Source of the DNA: Tulasnella sp. 424
Lineage: Eukaryota; Basidiomycota; Agaricomycetes; Cantharellales; Tulasnellaceae
Reading direction: 5' to 3'
DNA length: 64,000 nt
Assembly: GCA_019633425.1 (NCBI GenBank)
Contig: WSUB01000038.1
Span: 222,044 to 286,043 of the forward strand
The stretch's first letter is position 1; the number at the start of each line of letters is the position of its first letter. The notes under the pieces are model-generated. The model did no database searches, was not told where the DNA came from, and was given only the letters and a program-made list of their open reading frames with translations. Positions 10,960 to 23,678 of the stretch are shown one piece after another. A program made the position numbers and the translations under genes.

Positions 10960-13900
10960 ATGGCGGACCGTTGCTCGACGGCGCCCGAGCTCGCGGAAGA
11001 CGCCGACCAAAAGCTAACGAAAGCTGTAAGGGTATTCTACGACCTGAGAGACCGGTTGCTAATATAGGATTTTTAAGCGAACTACTCTTAGCGGAATGTC
11101 CCATCGAATCCATCCTGCCAGAATCAAGGTCACAGGAACAGAACCGGGAAGAGAGGGTGACTATGGCGTCGTTATCATTGCAACACTCGGTCCCCCCGGA
11201 GCATCGAAGAAATGGGACTCTGAAACAAAATTGGCTATGAAGAGGCTTGACGGGAAGCGGGATGATCCGAAAGAGTCGGCAAAGTTTTTCAAGGTATCGT
11301 CGACTGCGTCGATTGTTCTCATCGTTCTAACCGTTCTTTCTTAGCCTTTCGTCAACGAGCTCATTACCAGGACATCCCTTTCTCTCTCTAACATTGTAAT
11401 GCTTGTCGGATTTGTTGGAGACACGCAGAAAGGAAACCTTTGGATGATATTGTCTTGGGAAGGGAACGGCAATGTTCGAGAGTTTTTGCAGTCCGCCGAG
11501 TGGGATATCGCAAAGCGTATATCTCTGGTGGGTGCAGTCTGCAATGCAAGGAAATATTCTAGTCGCTGAGGTTTTCGTATCTATAGATTCAAGATACAGC
11601 AAAGGGACTGGAGTACTTGCATAGCCAACAACCTCCCATCTGTCACGGTAACCTCAAAGCCGTGAGTTCCCCGAGTCCCTTTCTCAGAGACTTCAACCTG
11701 ATCTTTTCATTGTCGTTTAGTTCAACATCCTTGTGAACTCTTCATACCGTGCGGTTATCACCCACTTCGGGTTAGCTCGTAATCAGCGAAGCCTGGCGCC
11801 GGAGGAAAAGCAAAATGAGTCGGCTGGAGCTCAGGCTCGTGAGGACGCAGCTGCCGGGCCGATCTCCCCAAAAGTTCAGTTCAACGCTTTCACCATGGAG
11901 CTCACCTTAACCGGGCCAAAGTTCTCCCCGCAATGGATAGCTCCAGAGGTGTTGAATCACGGGATCCTAGATTTACCCGGTGACATGTGGGGTTTGGGGT
12001 GGGTTTCTTGGGAGGTGAGCCTAGCACGGTTCAGTTTCGGGCCATCGTCCAATAACTTACAACTACTGCTCCACGTTAGATTGTAACTGGGAAGATACCT
12101 TTTGACGGACCCAATCCCGAGTCCACCACCGTAGTACACGTCATAAATGGAAAATTGCCCGCGATTCAGAAGGAGATCAATCTCTCCCTCGTTCCCAAGC
12201 TGTGCGGTGTGATGTCGGACTGTTGGGTCTTGGATCCAGCCAAGAGGGTTCATGTTGTAGCTTTCCAGCGGAAAGTCGACAACATGGTGAGTTATTTGAT
12301 AGAGAGTGAATTCAACGATTCTGAAATGGCCCTCTTTCAGCCTTCCGAGACTCCGTCGGGCTGCACCTCCAGTGGTCAGAAATTACGGTCGGCAAGCCCA
12401 CTGCTCGAGCCCGGGAGGACATCCGACCCCCAGGACGATCGCGCAACGGCCGAGTCCCACTTCAGGTCAACCCCAGATGTTGCGACCAGTAATTTGGCGA
12501 AGGCGAATGCCTTGGATTTCCATGGGAACGCCCTCCGCGCTCAGTCGAAGAATTTGGAGGCGGAGAAAGCTTTCGCGGAGGCGTACGAGATCCACTCCCG
12601 GATCGGCAACGACCTGGGCGCCGCAAACGCGTTACTCGGCCTGGGCAATATCTACGACGCTCAGTCAAGAAATTCGGAGGCGGAGAAGGCTTTCGCCGAC
12701 GCGCATGCGATCCACTCTCGCATTGGCAATGACACGGGTGCGGCCAACGCGTTACAGGGTCTGGGCAATATAAACCGCGCTCAGTCGAGGAATGCGGAGG
12801 CGGAGAAAGCTTTCACCGAAGCGCGCGAGATTCAGTCTCGCATCGGCAATGACGTCGGTGCTGCAAACGCGTTGCAAGGTCTAGGCAATGCTTATCGCGC
12901 TCAGTCGAGGTATCGGGAGGCAGAGACGGCTTTCGCGGAAGCGCACGATATCCACTCTCGTATCAGCAACGACATGGGCGCCGCAAACGCGTTGCAAGGT
13001 CTAGGGAATGTTTATCGCGTTCAGTCGAAGTCTCGGAAGGCGGAGAAGGCTTTCAAGGAAGCACATCAGATCCACTCTCGCATCAACAATGACCTCGGGG
13101 CTGCCAACGCGTTGGTCGGTCTGGGCAATACCTATCGCGCTCATTCAAGGAGTGAGGAGGCGGAGAAGGCCTTCACGGAAGCACACGAAATCCACTCTCG
13201 CATCGGCAGTGACAGGGGCACCGCAAACGCGTTAGTCGGTTTGGGGCAAATCTATCGGGCTCAGTCGAGGAATCAGGAGGCGGAGAAGGCATTCACCGAA
13301 GCATATAAGATTCATTCTCGAATCGGCAATAACCTCGGTGCTGCAAACGCGTTGCTCGGCCTGGGCAAGACTCATCGAGCTCAGCGGAGGTATCAGGAGG
13401 CAGAGAAAGCCTTCACGGAAGCGCATAGGATCCAATCTCGCACCGGCAATGGCATGGGTGTCGCAAACGCGTTGGACGGCCTGGGACAAATTTATCGCGC
13501 TCAGTCGAAGAATCGGGATGCGGAGAAGGTTTTCAGAGAAGCACACAAGATCCATTCTCGCATCGGCAGTGACAGGGGCACCGCAAACGCGTCAGTCGGC
13601 TTGGGGTATACCTATCGTGCCCAGTCGAAGACTAGTGAGGCAGAAAAGGCTTTCATCGACGCCCACATCATCTACTCTCGCATTGAGGACGACCTCGGCA
13701 CCGGCACCACCTTGCACAGCCTGGCAATGCTCTATAGCGACCAGTGCAGATACGACCATGCGGAAGCGTCCTACTGCCTAGAAGCCGCTTCTTATGGTCG
13801 TGCCAACGACCGTGAAAGCAGAGCCCGAACACTCCTAGCCCTCGGAAAGGACCGTCATACCCAGCGCCTATACCCCGCCGCCGAGGAGGCTGCCAACGAA

Positions 13901-14416
13901 GCTCTCGCCATGTTTATCAGCACTGGCAATAAAGTAGGTCAAGCGACTGCTTCGTTGCTTCTATCACAAATATTCAGGTCCCAGTCAAGATACGACGACG
14001 AGAAAAAGGCACTGATTCAAGCTGAAGCCACACTTGCCCAAATCGACGATACTGCCGCACGTGCTGCGACATTGGACCGGCTTGGGTCTGTTCACCTAGC
14101 CCAGGGCATGCATGACGAAGCGGAGGACTGCTTTAGCTTTGCCAAAGCTATATTCTCAAGCATGGAAAATGTTCGCGGTGAAGCCACCGAGCTGCTCCGT
14201 CTTGCAAAGCTGTACATCCTCCAAGGTCGACATAGCGACGCGGAGAAGTGCTTCACCGAGGCGCGGGCTGGATACGCTAGGATTGGCGACGAGGAGGGCG
14301 TGGCAACGGTGTTGGATGGATTGAGGGAGCTATACGCTCTGCAACGCAGGTCTGTCGATGTGAAGACTGTTTGTGCGGAAGCTCGCGAATTGTGGGCGCG
14401 AATGGCCGGCCGATGA
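10960..14416 (+). CDS. Pseudokinase-TPR fusion protein
   Basis: Exons 10960-11025, 11078-11293, 11345-11527, 11587-11661, 11721-12014, 12080-12286 and 12341-14416 give about 1038 residues with an open frame throughout. The N-terminal 347 residues follow the family kinase, but the catalytic Asp of HGD is Asn (AAC at 11650-11652, residue about 177) and the Asp of DFG is His (CAC at 11763-11765, residue about 195). The glycine loop is altered (EGDYGVV). The ATP-contact Lys, the helix-C Glu, the catalytic-loop Asn, APE, the DMW Asp and the C-lobe Arg are kept, so the fold is probably retained without phosphotransfer: a pseudokinase. Exon 7 encodes about 16 TPR units; units 2-10 are very alike. 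A 1-base loss near the end, relative to MGRPMSK in paralogues, gives the early end MAGR. Probably a scaffold or regulatory partner; inference. Confidence 0.85.
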
Positions 14417-16528
14417 GTGTTATCGGAAACGCTTGCATTTATTGGAGCAACCAATGGGATTGATGTTAGTGGGCCCTCTCTAGCCCTTACTGTCCACTGC
14501 TTTGGGATGGGGTGAGTATTCATGGGTCCGTACGCTAAAGCGCCCCTTCAGATTGTTAATGACTCTCGTTTTCCAGGCGATTTCCTGGTTTCTTCATACG
14601 TTTTGTTGACATATACCCGGTTTTTCCTCTTCAACAATGTCTTCTTTGATTATGCTTCGTCTCGCTCATTAGGTTGCGAACACCTCTGCTCGTATATTGC
14701 CGCTTATGTTACGTAGATCCCATCGTTTCGCATATGTCGCTGTAACTGCATCCTCTTAACTTCACCCCAAAACGGGACTTCTTCCTTCCAAACTTTTCTA
14801 GGGGTAGCCGCGCAACATCCAGCAAACTCAAATTGGAGTTGTTGCCGAACCAAGATTCTTACCGGTAAACTGTCCTCGATTTGTTGAGGGTTTTGGTGGA
14901 AGTGACGTCATCGTTCCGGGCTCTTGTCACGCTGACCAGCTTGGCTCTCGACGACCATTCGAATTCCTTTCTATCGTTTTGCACTTTCATAGTTCCAATA
15001 ACACCCGCTGGTCCTCATTGGTGTGTATACCCTACGTATTCCCCTTCCGCCAGCTAAATCTACCTGACACGCACCTTCCCCGTCCGCCACCACCGCCGAC
15101 GAAACTTAACCTCCATAATCTTCGACCCTTATGCCACGAACAAAGAGGCTTTGTAGGTAGCATGGAGCTAAAGTGGGAAGGCCCCGCCCCGGAATCTTCA
15201 ACGCGTCGTTTTCCGGTTCGCAATTCAATTCCAGTCCAGTCTGCAATACCGACGCGACTTCATGCACGCCGCCTCCTTCAACTTTCCTCTGTCGCCATTT
15301 TCACCTCATAATGACCAGAAGCTGAGTCGCGCTCCGGCCCTCCGCATCTCTCTCCTATGAAGAACAACCACGACGTTTCTGCAATATGGGATCTTCACCA
15401 ACTACCCCAGACGTGGAACGGCTTACCATTACTTATCCCTCCGTTGAACCCGCTCTTCAGGTGTACCGCCGACAGCCACCGGTTCACATGTTGCACCAGC
15501 TCTGCGGAGACACGCCACCGTGGTTCTGCGTGCTAAATGTTCATGAATGGTAGTGGCGAGGCTGCAGTTGGAATTGGAATAGCGCCGAGGATCGAAGAAT
15601 CGTCGAAGCCTTTCCAGACGCGTCCTCCTCATCACTTCTGCGGGGATCGGGGCGTGCCTTGCACCCACAAGACACCGCGTGGGCACCCTCTTGTTAAGCA
15701 CCGCGGTAGACTCTTGAAGAGACAAGGAGCAACACTGTGAGGTGAGGTTCGCTCTGCGACATCTGGGACCCCACCTTGAGGTTTGAATCCTTCGATTATT
15801 CAGGGCGGAGTGGGGACAAAATGAACCCCGGGACCCGAAGGACCGGTGATAGCTTCGGAATCGGGCTCGTCGATTCCATTTGAACGTTTGCGTTGTACCT
15901 TGGGAATTGACGCTGATGTGTCTTTTCGAAATATCATACTTATCTTGTGGAACGACACGGGTCTGTAATTGTAATTTGCACTAACACTCATGGCAACCCA
16001 ACTGATCAGACAAAAGTTCCACAACAAAACTAGCTTGCGCCGCGATTCACCGAAGGATAGTCCTGCCATGTCTGCTTAGCTTGCTTGGGCGTTGGACGGC
16101 AAAGCTGTGCATGTTTGCGTTGCGTCACGACTTGTCCATTCCGTTGCACTGCGTGAGCTGATATAAAGTCGATTCTATATAAAGCTAGCGACTCTCTCAG
16201 AGCCAAACCGCTGGGTCCGGGGGGCTGAGAGAAAGTGGTTAACCGTGTAGGCAGAATCAGATCGAAGTTCCCTTAGACAGCGAACACAGGATCAAAGGAA
16301 GGTCTGGGAAGATGTGATGGGAGCTTGCGTTATCGCACATTGCCTTTATTCGATTACAAACCCTGACTTCCTGCCTTTAAAGTCCGCCACGGTTGACCTT
16401 CGGTGCTCTCCCCCCATTTCACAACGCGCTGTTGTCACTCCCTCCGGACCACACAAGCCATTTACTCCCCGACCATAACAAGCCATCTAATACCTCCTCG
16501 CCATTAACCTAACTCTACCGATTCTGAC
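14417..16528. other. Intergenic, partial family spacer plus promoter region
   Basis: About 14835-14910 matches the spacer after 368 (near 665-720) and has a TGACGTCA octamer at 14903-14910. The rest contains no supported gene; the open frames at 14979-15311 (+), 15429-15725 (-) and 15800-16069 (-) have low-complexity, unrecognisable products. The final 150 bases are pyrimidine-rich promoter-like sequence. Confidence 0.5.
16161..16184 (+). promoter_or_regulatory. Two adjacent TATA-like motifs
   Basis: ATATAAAG and TATATAAAG occur within 24 bases, about 345 bases before the start codon at 16529. This is far for a fungal core promoter unless the transcript has a long 5' leader, so assignment to the downstream gene is uncertain. 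Confidence 0.25.
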
Positions 16529-19500
16529 ATGGCGGACGAAACAGTGCCTGAGCTCACGGGGGCGCAGGAGCAAAAACGGGCTGTAAGCAGATGCCGTCGC
16601 AGCTCCTGATATTGGCCGCTGAGGCGGTTTCCTAAAGCGAGATATCCTCAACGAAATGGCTGGTCACCGAATTGATCCAAGTAGAATCAAAACTAATAAT
16701 ACCAAACCATGTGCAAAGGGTGGTCAAGGCGTCGTTATAGTCGCCACCCTTCTACCAGCTGGAGGAGCGGCAACACCAGAGTCCGAGAAAATGGTGGCAG
16801 TCAAGAAACTCGAATGGAAGTCCGAAGACGCGGAGAAGTCGATGAAATTTCTCAAGGTACTCTTTGCGCTCCATAGCTCATCTTTGCTATTCTGACCGCT
16901 GTTCAACAGGGTTTTGTCAACGAGCTGAGCCTCATGGCAAGGCTTTCTCACCCCAACATCATCACCCTCCTCGGTTTTGTGGAGGATATGCAGAAGAGAG
17001 ACGCATGGATTGTTTTGCCTTGGGAAGGGAATGGGAATGTTCGGGAGTTTTTGCAGTCGGGAAAGTGGGATGTTCCTGAGCGTGTCTCCTTGGTAAGTGC
17101 AAAGCGGGTCTACGTTCATTGGGGGTCCTGAACGAGCGATTACCCTAGATTCAAGATGTATTAGATGGCGTGGAGTACTTGCACACTAGGGAACCTCCGA
17201 TTTGCCATGGCGATCTTAAGTCGGTGCGTCGTGGAGGCGTTGTGTGACTCGCCCGCACTAATCGACTCGCCTTTTAGCTCAATATTTTAGTCAACTCGCT
17301 CTACCACGCGGTTATTACGGATTTTGGTTCAGCTCGAATTAAACGAAGCGCACATGCGGCGAAACCGGACAGTGCGTCGGACCAACTTTCCCAGCAAGCG
17401 GACAGCATTCCTCAAGAACTGAAAATCAAATTCAACCCGACCACATTGGAGCTCACCTTAACCGGACCTGGATTCTCTCTGCGATGGACAGCTCCTGAAG
17501 TGCTGAATAACGGGGTGCAAGATTTACCCAGCGATATGTGGGCTGTGGGCTGGATCTGTTGGGAGGTGAGTGCTCTGCCGAACGGACGGTGCTCGAGGTC
17601 TCTTGGCTCACGCCCGTGGTCGCGCGTTAGATCATGACGGGAAAAATTCCATTTGAAGACCTCAAACTCGAGACCGCCATTATCGTGCACGTTATCCAAG
17701 GGAGATTACCAGCGATTCGAGAGGATGCCGAATTGTCCCATGTTCTCCAGCTCTGCAGTCTAATGTCAGACTGTTGGATCTCAAAGCCGGAAGGAAGGAT
17801 TGATGCCTCCACTTTTCAGCAAAAAGTTCGCTTTATTGTGAGTGCTTTGATGCAGGTCGACCTTGTCGAGCCTAAAACGAACCATACATACACAGCCATC
17901 TGCTAGTCCTTCCGCCGACGCTTCTGAAGGCTCAAAAGTACGGTCAGCCGCATTACTACGGGAGCTTGGAGAGATGTATCGCCTTCGGAGCGACCTGAAA
18001 ATGGCCGAGTCTCACTATCGGTCAGCCATCGAGGTTGCGACTAGGACAAAAAACCACGAGGTCGAGGCGGATGCGATCTATGGCCTGGGGAAAATTTACC
18101 ACGCTCAGTCAAAAAATCAAGAGGCCGAGAAGGCTTTCAGCGAAGCGCACGAGATTCACTCTCGCATAGGGAATGACCTGGGCGTAGCCCGTGCCTTGTG
18201 GGGTCTAGGAAGCGTCTACCGCACTCAATCAAGAAACTCTGACGCGGAGAAGGCTTTTGAAGAAGCCTACGAGATCCATTCTCGCCTCGGCGATGACATG
18301 GGTACGGCGGAAGTGTTGGAGGGCCTGGGAAATATCTATGTCGCCCGTTCGAAGTACGGTGAAGCCGAGAAGGCTTTCAAGGAAGCCCGTGAGGTCTTTT
18401 CTCGCAGTGGAAACGACATAGACGTAGCGAATGCACTGGACGGTCTAGGAAGGGTCCATCGTGCTCGATCAAATTACCCCGAGGCAGAGAAGGCCTTTAT
18501 GGACGCCCGCGATATCCATATTCGGCTCGGCAATGACGGAGGCGCGGCGAACGCGTTGGACGGTCTCGGGGAGACTTACCACGCCCAATCAAAGAACCGC
18601 GAAGCCGAAAAGGCTTTGAAAGAAGTTCGCGAAATCCACTCTCGACTTGGCCACAAATTGGGTGTTGCGAATGCGCTGGATACCCTGGGACATATTTATC
18701 GTGCCCAGTCGAAAAATCTCGAGGCCGAACAGGCATTCAACGAAGCGCACGAGATCCACTCTCGCCTTGGGAACGGCCTAGGCGCGGCAAATGCGCTCAA
18801 TGGCTTAGGTCATGTCTATATCGCTCGCTCGATGTTTCCTGAAGCGGAAAAGGCTTTGAAAGAAGCCTACGAGATCCATTCTCGCGTCGGTAGCGATGTA
18901 GGTGCAGCCCACGCGTTGCAGGGTCTCGGGGACATCTATCGCGTTCATTCAAAGTATCCCGAGGCTGAGAAGGCATTCAAAGATGCCCAAAAGATCTATT
19001 CCCGCATTGGCAGTAACCTCGGCGTGGCGAATGCGTTGGACAGTCTCGGAGAGATATACTGTGATCAATTTAATTACCCGGAGGCCGAGCAGGCTCTCAA
19101 GGAAGCACATAACATGTATTCTCATCTTGGCGACGACTTGGGTGCGGCGAATACGCTGGTCGTCTTAGGAGAGATCTTCCGCGCTCGTTCAGAGTACCCC
19201 GAGGCTGAGAGGGCTTTCAAGGACGCGCATAGGATTTACTCTCGGGTGGGAAACGACCTGGGTGTTGGGAATGCGCTGGATTGTCTGGGACAGGTATATC
19301 AGACTCAGTCGAACTATACCGAGGCGGAGAAGGTTCTCAAAGAAGCCCACGACATTCATTCCCGGCTTGGCGATAACCTGGGTGTTGGCAATGGATGCCG
19401 TGGTCTCGGAACACTTTACCACGCTCAACGCCGAGACGAGGAGGCGGAGCTATGGTTCAGTAAAGCGCTCGGTGCCTACACTTGCGCTGACGATGATGAG

Positions 19501-19695
19501 AGCAGAGCAATCACATTGCTCTTGCTGAGCGAGGTCTTGCGCGGTCAAGGCCGGACCCTCGAGACAATGGATTCCCTCAAGGAAGCCTCCGCCATTTTTA
19601 CTAGCATCGGTCACGATGAAGGCCAGGCGGCTGCTTCCTTACTTTTGTCGGCTACCGTTGATTCTCAATCAGAACCAGTAGTATCATCTTCTTGA
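16529..19695 (+). CDS. Kinase-TPR fusion protein
   Basis: Exons 16529-16582, 16638-16856, 16910-17092, 17149-17223, 17278-17565, 17631-17837 and 17896-19695; about 941 residues, frame intact. The start fits the conserved MADE N-terminus and the first short exon of the family. The TKL-like kinase has glycine loop GGQGVV, VAVKKLEW with the ATP-binding Lys, HGDLKSLN, DFGSAR, APEVL and the CW..P..R motif, so it looks catalytically competent but non-RD. The last kinase intron (17838-17895, 58 nt) contains a stop if retained. The large exon encodes about 13 TPR units of 40 residues ending in a short SSS tail. Three to four degenerate C-terminal units present in the paralogues are absent, so the 3' end is shortened or was never extended. 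Probably cytosolic; partner and substrate unknown. Confidence 0.88.
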
Positions 19696-20873
19696 ACCTT
19701 TCATAAAATAAACCATGTTCCTTGTCCTGGAGGGTAGATAGAAAGATATACGTGTGTTCTCTTGCTTTTTACTACGAAACGTCGCGACAAAGCTTCACAT
19801 GTAAAGGAGGCTGGGGCTTGAGTAGAGGAAGCGTCGGATTATCGTTCAACTGCAACGCGAGGATCCAAACAGGGTCCACCGAACGTCGCGAATGTAGGAT
19901 GCACCCACCTCTCGATCATTTGCACGGACAGAGTTTTCCACATCGATGTCAGTTGTTGTACTATCTTTGTGCTTTAATCCCATTTGGTCTTTACAGGCTC
20001 GGTAATCCCTCGATCATACAAGGATGACGGGGGCTGCAAAGTTTGTTTGTTTGGTCGCCTCATTCCAACATCTCAATCTCGACTATCATGTTTCCGCCGG
20101 AAAACCTTACCCCACGGACTATTTAACCCCAGCCCATTCAGTACTCGTGAATGACTTTAGGACTCAGGACCCGATGGAAGGGTTGGAGTGCCTTCAATCG
20201 CGAGGCGTCCCTGGTCCCACGGCGGCCTTAACCGCTCCTCAGCCTTCCACAGCTGTGCCATTGGCACAAGGCAAACTTGCCTTTGAGGACTATTAGTGGT
20301 TCCTCGAGGGTGTGAATTGTTGCTTATAAGCTTCTTAATACCGATCTGGGTCAAATGGCTCGCAACTTCTTTTTAGGGTTTCTACGACTGCAATGAACCA
20401 CTCAAGGTCAGGAAATCACATTTCCACCACTGCTTCCAAAACATCGATAGCTCTTGACGAATTCACAACAACTTGATTCCACTGGAATCGTCGAATCAAA
20501 ATTACCGCACATCATTCCATCCACCGTCCTGTTCTACTGAGTCTGAGGGGGATGTGCCACCGATCGGGCAATAAAGTTCAATGATGGGAGGTCCAGGCAC
20601 CGCCTTCACCGCTGTGTATATCCCTCAGGAAGCTGTGAGCCCTCCGAAAAATCTCTTTTGCGTACGATGGAAAGTGTGGGCTTTAGAGAACACCGCGTCG
20701 TGCACACTGCAGCACAGTTCAAAAACCCCCCGGATTCCTACTCTCAGCTTGCCATTGTAACACAAATCCACTTCCCCTGTACATCCTATTCCCGGGTTTG
20801 TCCTCGACCTTCCATTGCCAACTACAGGTTCCCCACCACAAGATTCAAGGTTTTCGCCTTAATATCATTCGAG
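19696..20873. other. Intergenic, no gene seen
   Basis: Short open frames only, none with a recognisable domain or family-like composition. It separates a full kinase-TPR gene from the kinase-less paralogue; I found no kinase exon remnant in it by eye (no HGDLK or DFG-type translation). Confidence 0.45.
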
Positions 20874-22835
20874 ATGAGTCAACTGAGCTTCGCGCTACGC
20901 CCAGTGGCGATGAGTACGAATGAAGCGTTGGCGTTCTGTGGAGGCACGCGTGTGGGAGAGGGACGAATTTCTACCTTAATGGTAAGCTTTTCCTTGCCGG
21001 TTGAGATGTTTCCGACGATCTGAAATTCGAGATTTCTAACGTTTCGGATGCATTTGCGAACCAAGACCGCCAGCGCTCAGAGTAAAACCACCGGCGAGCA
21101 AGATGTGGTTATCCTGTCGACCGACACGCACGAGGATGGATCCACAACGTCGTGCCTCGAGAGTGGAAGGCAACCTTCCGATGAGCAAATAGAAATGGAT
21201 TGGGTGGTGAGTGGACACGTGCCCGCGTTGCCTTCGCGAGCTTATGCCTTCTTGTAGCCCTCCCCCTTACCGTCATCAACCTCAACCTCCTCGTCTGAAT
21301 CTCCATCAACGATCGACATGGTCGATCTTCTCGAAGAACGCCACTCACAAAATAACTCGGATGCAGCCGAGTCCCGGCTTCGATCTGCGTTGGCTGTCGC
21401 TGGATCGTCAGACGATGACGCAGCACCTGCTACTGCGCTCATCAAAATCGGCCACATCCAGCGCTCTCAATCAAAATATGAGGAGGCCGAGGAATCATTT
21501 ACCCTGGCGCAAGCCACCTACTTCAGCCTGGGTGACGACCAAGGTCAAGCAAACGCCCTATTTGGTCTTGGGCAGACCCAATATGCCCAGTCCAAGTACA
21601 CCGAAGCCGAGGAATCCTTTACACAGGCTCTCACAATTCGCCAAAACGGCAATAACGACGCGGGTATCGCTTCCACTTTCCGAGCACTGGGTCAAATTCA
21701 TTTTGCCCAGTCCAAGTACAGCGATGCTGTGAAATTCCTTACCCAAGCCGGAGACCTGTATGCTTCTCGTGGGGACAACCGAAGACGGGGAGGCATCTTA
21801 GAACGGCTCGGAAACGTCCACCGAACCTATTCAAAGTTACGTGAGGCAGAAGAATGCTACTCCCTCGCAGAGGGCGTCTTCGCCAGTATTGGGGACGACC
21901 TGGGCCAGGCAAAATGCCTACTCGCTCTAGGAAATATCCACTCTACCAAGTCCAATCACCAGCAACCGTCGTCCTTCTTCACTCGGGGCCTTAGTCTATA
22001 CACAAGTCCAAGCAAGGCCAAAGGGATGCCAAACACCCTCCGCGCGATTGGAGAGTCCCTCCTCCTTTTATCAAGGCACACAGAAGCGGAAGAGGCATTC
22101 ACTCTAGCGCATGGTGTTTACGTCAGTGTCGGTGACAGCCGGGGTCAAGCCAACGTGCTATGTAGCTTGGGGAAATTATACTGCGCCCTTTCCAATTACG
22201 GAGAAGCGGAGAGATCGTACGTCCGTGCCCAAGATATCTATGATAATCTCGGATGCGAACTGGGAAAAGCAAACACACTCCGTGGCCTTGCCGAGGTTCA
22301 ACGGAGTCAAGCCCGGTATGACGATGCTGAGGAGTCGTATGACCTCGCGCAAGCTATATATTGCAGCATTCGTAACGACCTCGGTCAGGCCAACGCTCTC
22401 CTTGGCCTCGGAGAAATCCACCATTCAAGGTCCAAATATACCGAGGCTACCGACTCGTTCAGGCGAGCCTCCGAGTTGTACGTTGGAATCCACCACGAGT
22501 TGGGGCAAGCAAACGCTCTGGATGGGTTGGGCAAAGTTTACTTCCAGCAAGATAAATACCGCGAATCGAAGGATTCCTACCGTAAAGCTCGGAGCCTATA
22601 TGCCCGGCTGGGTCGAAAGATCAGCCGAGCCTCCGATGTCAAGTGGAAAGCGCTTCGAGCGTTGGATGGAGTCTACAAAAAATTGGGTTACGTACCCTCC
22701 TCCGTCAAGATAAAACTGACAGGAGGGGCCGAAAGTTGGAGCGTGCGTATAATCGTAGATTCTGGGAAAGGGAAATCTTCAATAGGAACTCAACCGATGG
22801 AAAGACACCTTCGGCCTCCTTCTGGTTTGGCATGA
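20874..22835 (+). CDS. Kinase-less TPR paralogue with a different N-terminus
   Basis: Suggested exons 20874-20981, 21066-21206 and 21258-22835, about 608 residues. The third exon starts with a Pro-Ser/Ser-Thr-rich linker at the same phase-0 junction that joins kinase to TPR in the paralogues (donor GTGAGT at 21207, acceptor TAG at 21255-21257). About 11 TPR units follow (GQANALFGLG type), more diverged from each other than in the neighbours. Upstream, the six kinase exons are missing and are replaced by two short exons with no recognised domain; the second is acidic and rich in Ser/Thr. The C-terminal tail, about 50 residues beyond the TPRs, is basic. The first exon is the least certain: the acceptor could also be at 21080 in the same frame. 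Role unknown; a TPR-only binding or decoy protein is possible. Confidence 0.65.
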
Positions 22836-23678
22836 CATGTGGCTTGCTACGCCGGCCGTTCACGTCCTTTTGACCATAGTTATAGCGCTGCGTAGATGGC
22901 CCCACCACGGGTGATTCCCCTTTTTACTTGCTACCTCACTAATGTCCGAATCTATGTCGGAAACGGACTTAGAAAGCCCATTCCTGTCTCTAGATATGTC
23001 TACGTGAACATAGAGCTTCTTTATCGTCTGTATGCCTTGAATGTCCTCCCAGTGCCGCGTGACCGATGATTAAACGACTCAGTGCGTGAAGATTACTAGA
23101 GCTGTAACTCAGATGGTAGTACCTGGAAATCTTCTCGCAGGTCAGACGAATTTCGAAACGCCGGGCAGTCGAATTGTCGGACGCGAAACATTCGCTGCTG
23201 TTATAGTAATGTTCGAACTGGCGGAATTCTACCCCGGCTATCTTTATCCACAACCTCTAACCTCGATGGCTATTTCGCCATACCCTTCAGATAGATTTTT
23301 GTGGAGTCCCTTTTCACCGTTCCCTCATCAAAACATTGTAGGCGGGAATTTCGGCACCAACCCCCATGGACGATACGCAATACTTATTTACTGCCCACGT
23401 GTTCGATGGAGTGAGATGCGCGGTCGGTAAATTTCGAACTGTAACTGTCTCACCAAAATCTGATCAACCCGTACACAAACCGCTTTTAGAATGATGGTCG
23501 GGAATCTCGGTCTACCCACGTATTCTCGGGTTCGTTATGACTCGTTATCCACAGCCTCCGAGTCCAGTTCTCCACAAACTCCGCATTACCTCGAGAGCTT
23601 CTTAGCCCCTGTTCTGATTCTCCAGTCCCACTTAGAATCACTTAGACACCCCCTAGTCCACACCCCGCGCACACAGCG
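22836..23678. other. Intergenic, no gene seen
   Basis: About 840 bases between two family genes. Only short frames without recognisable domains. The last 200 bases are C/T-rich and probably hold the promoter of the next gene. Confidence 0.45.
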
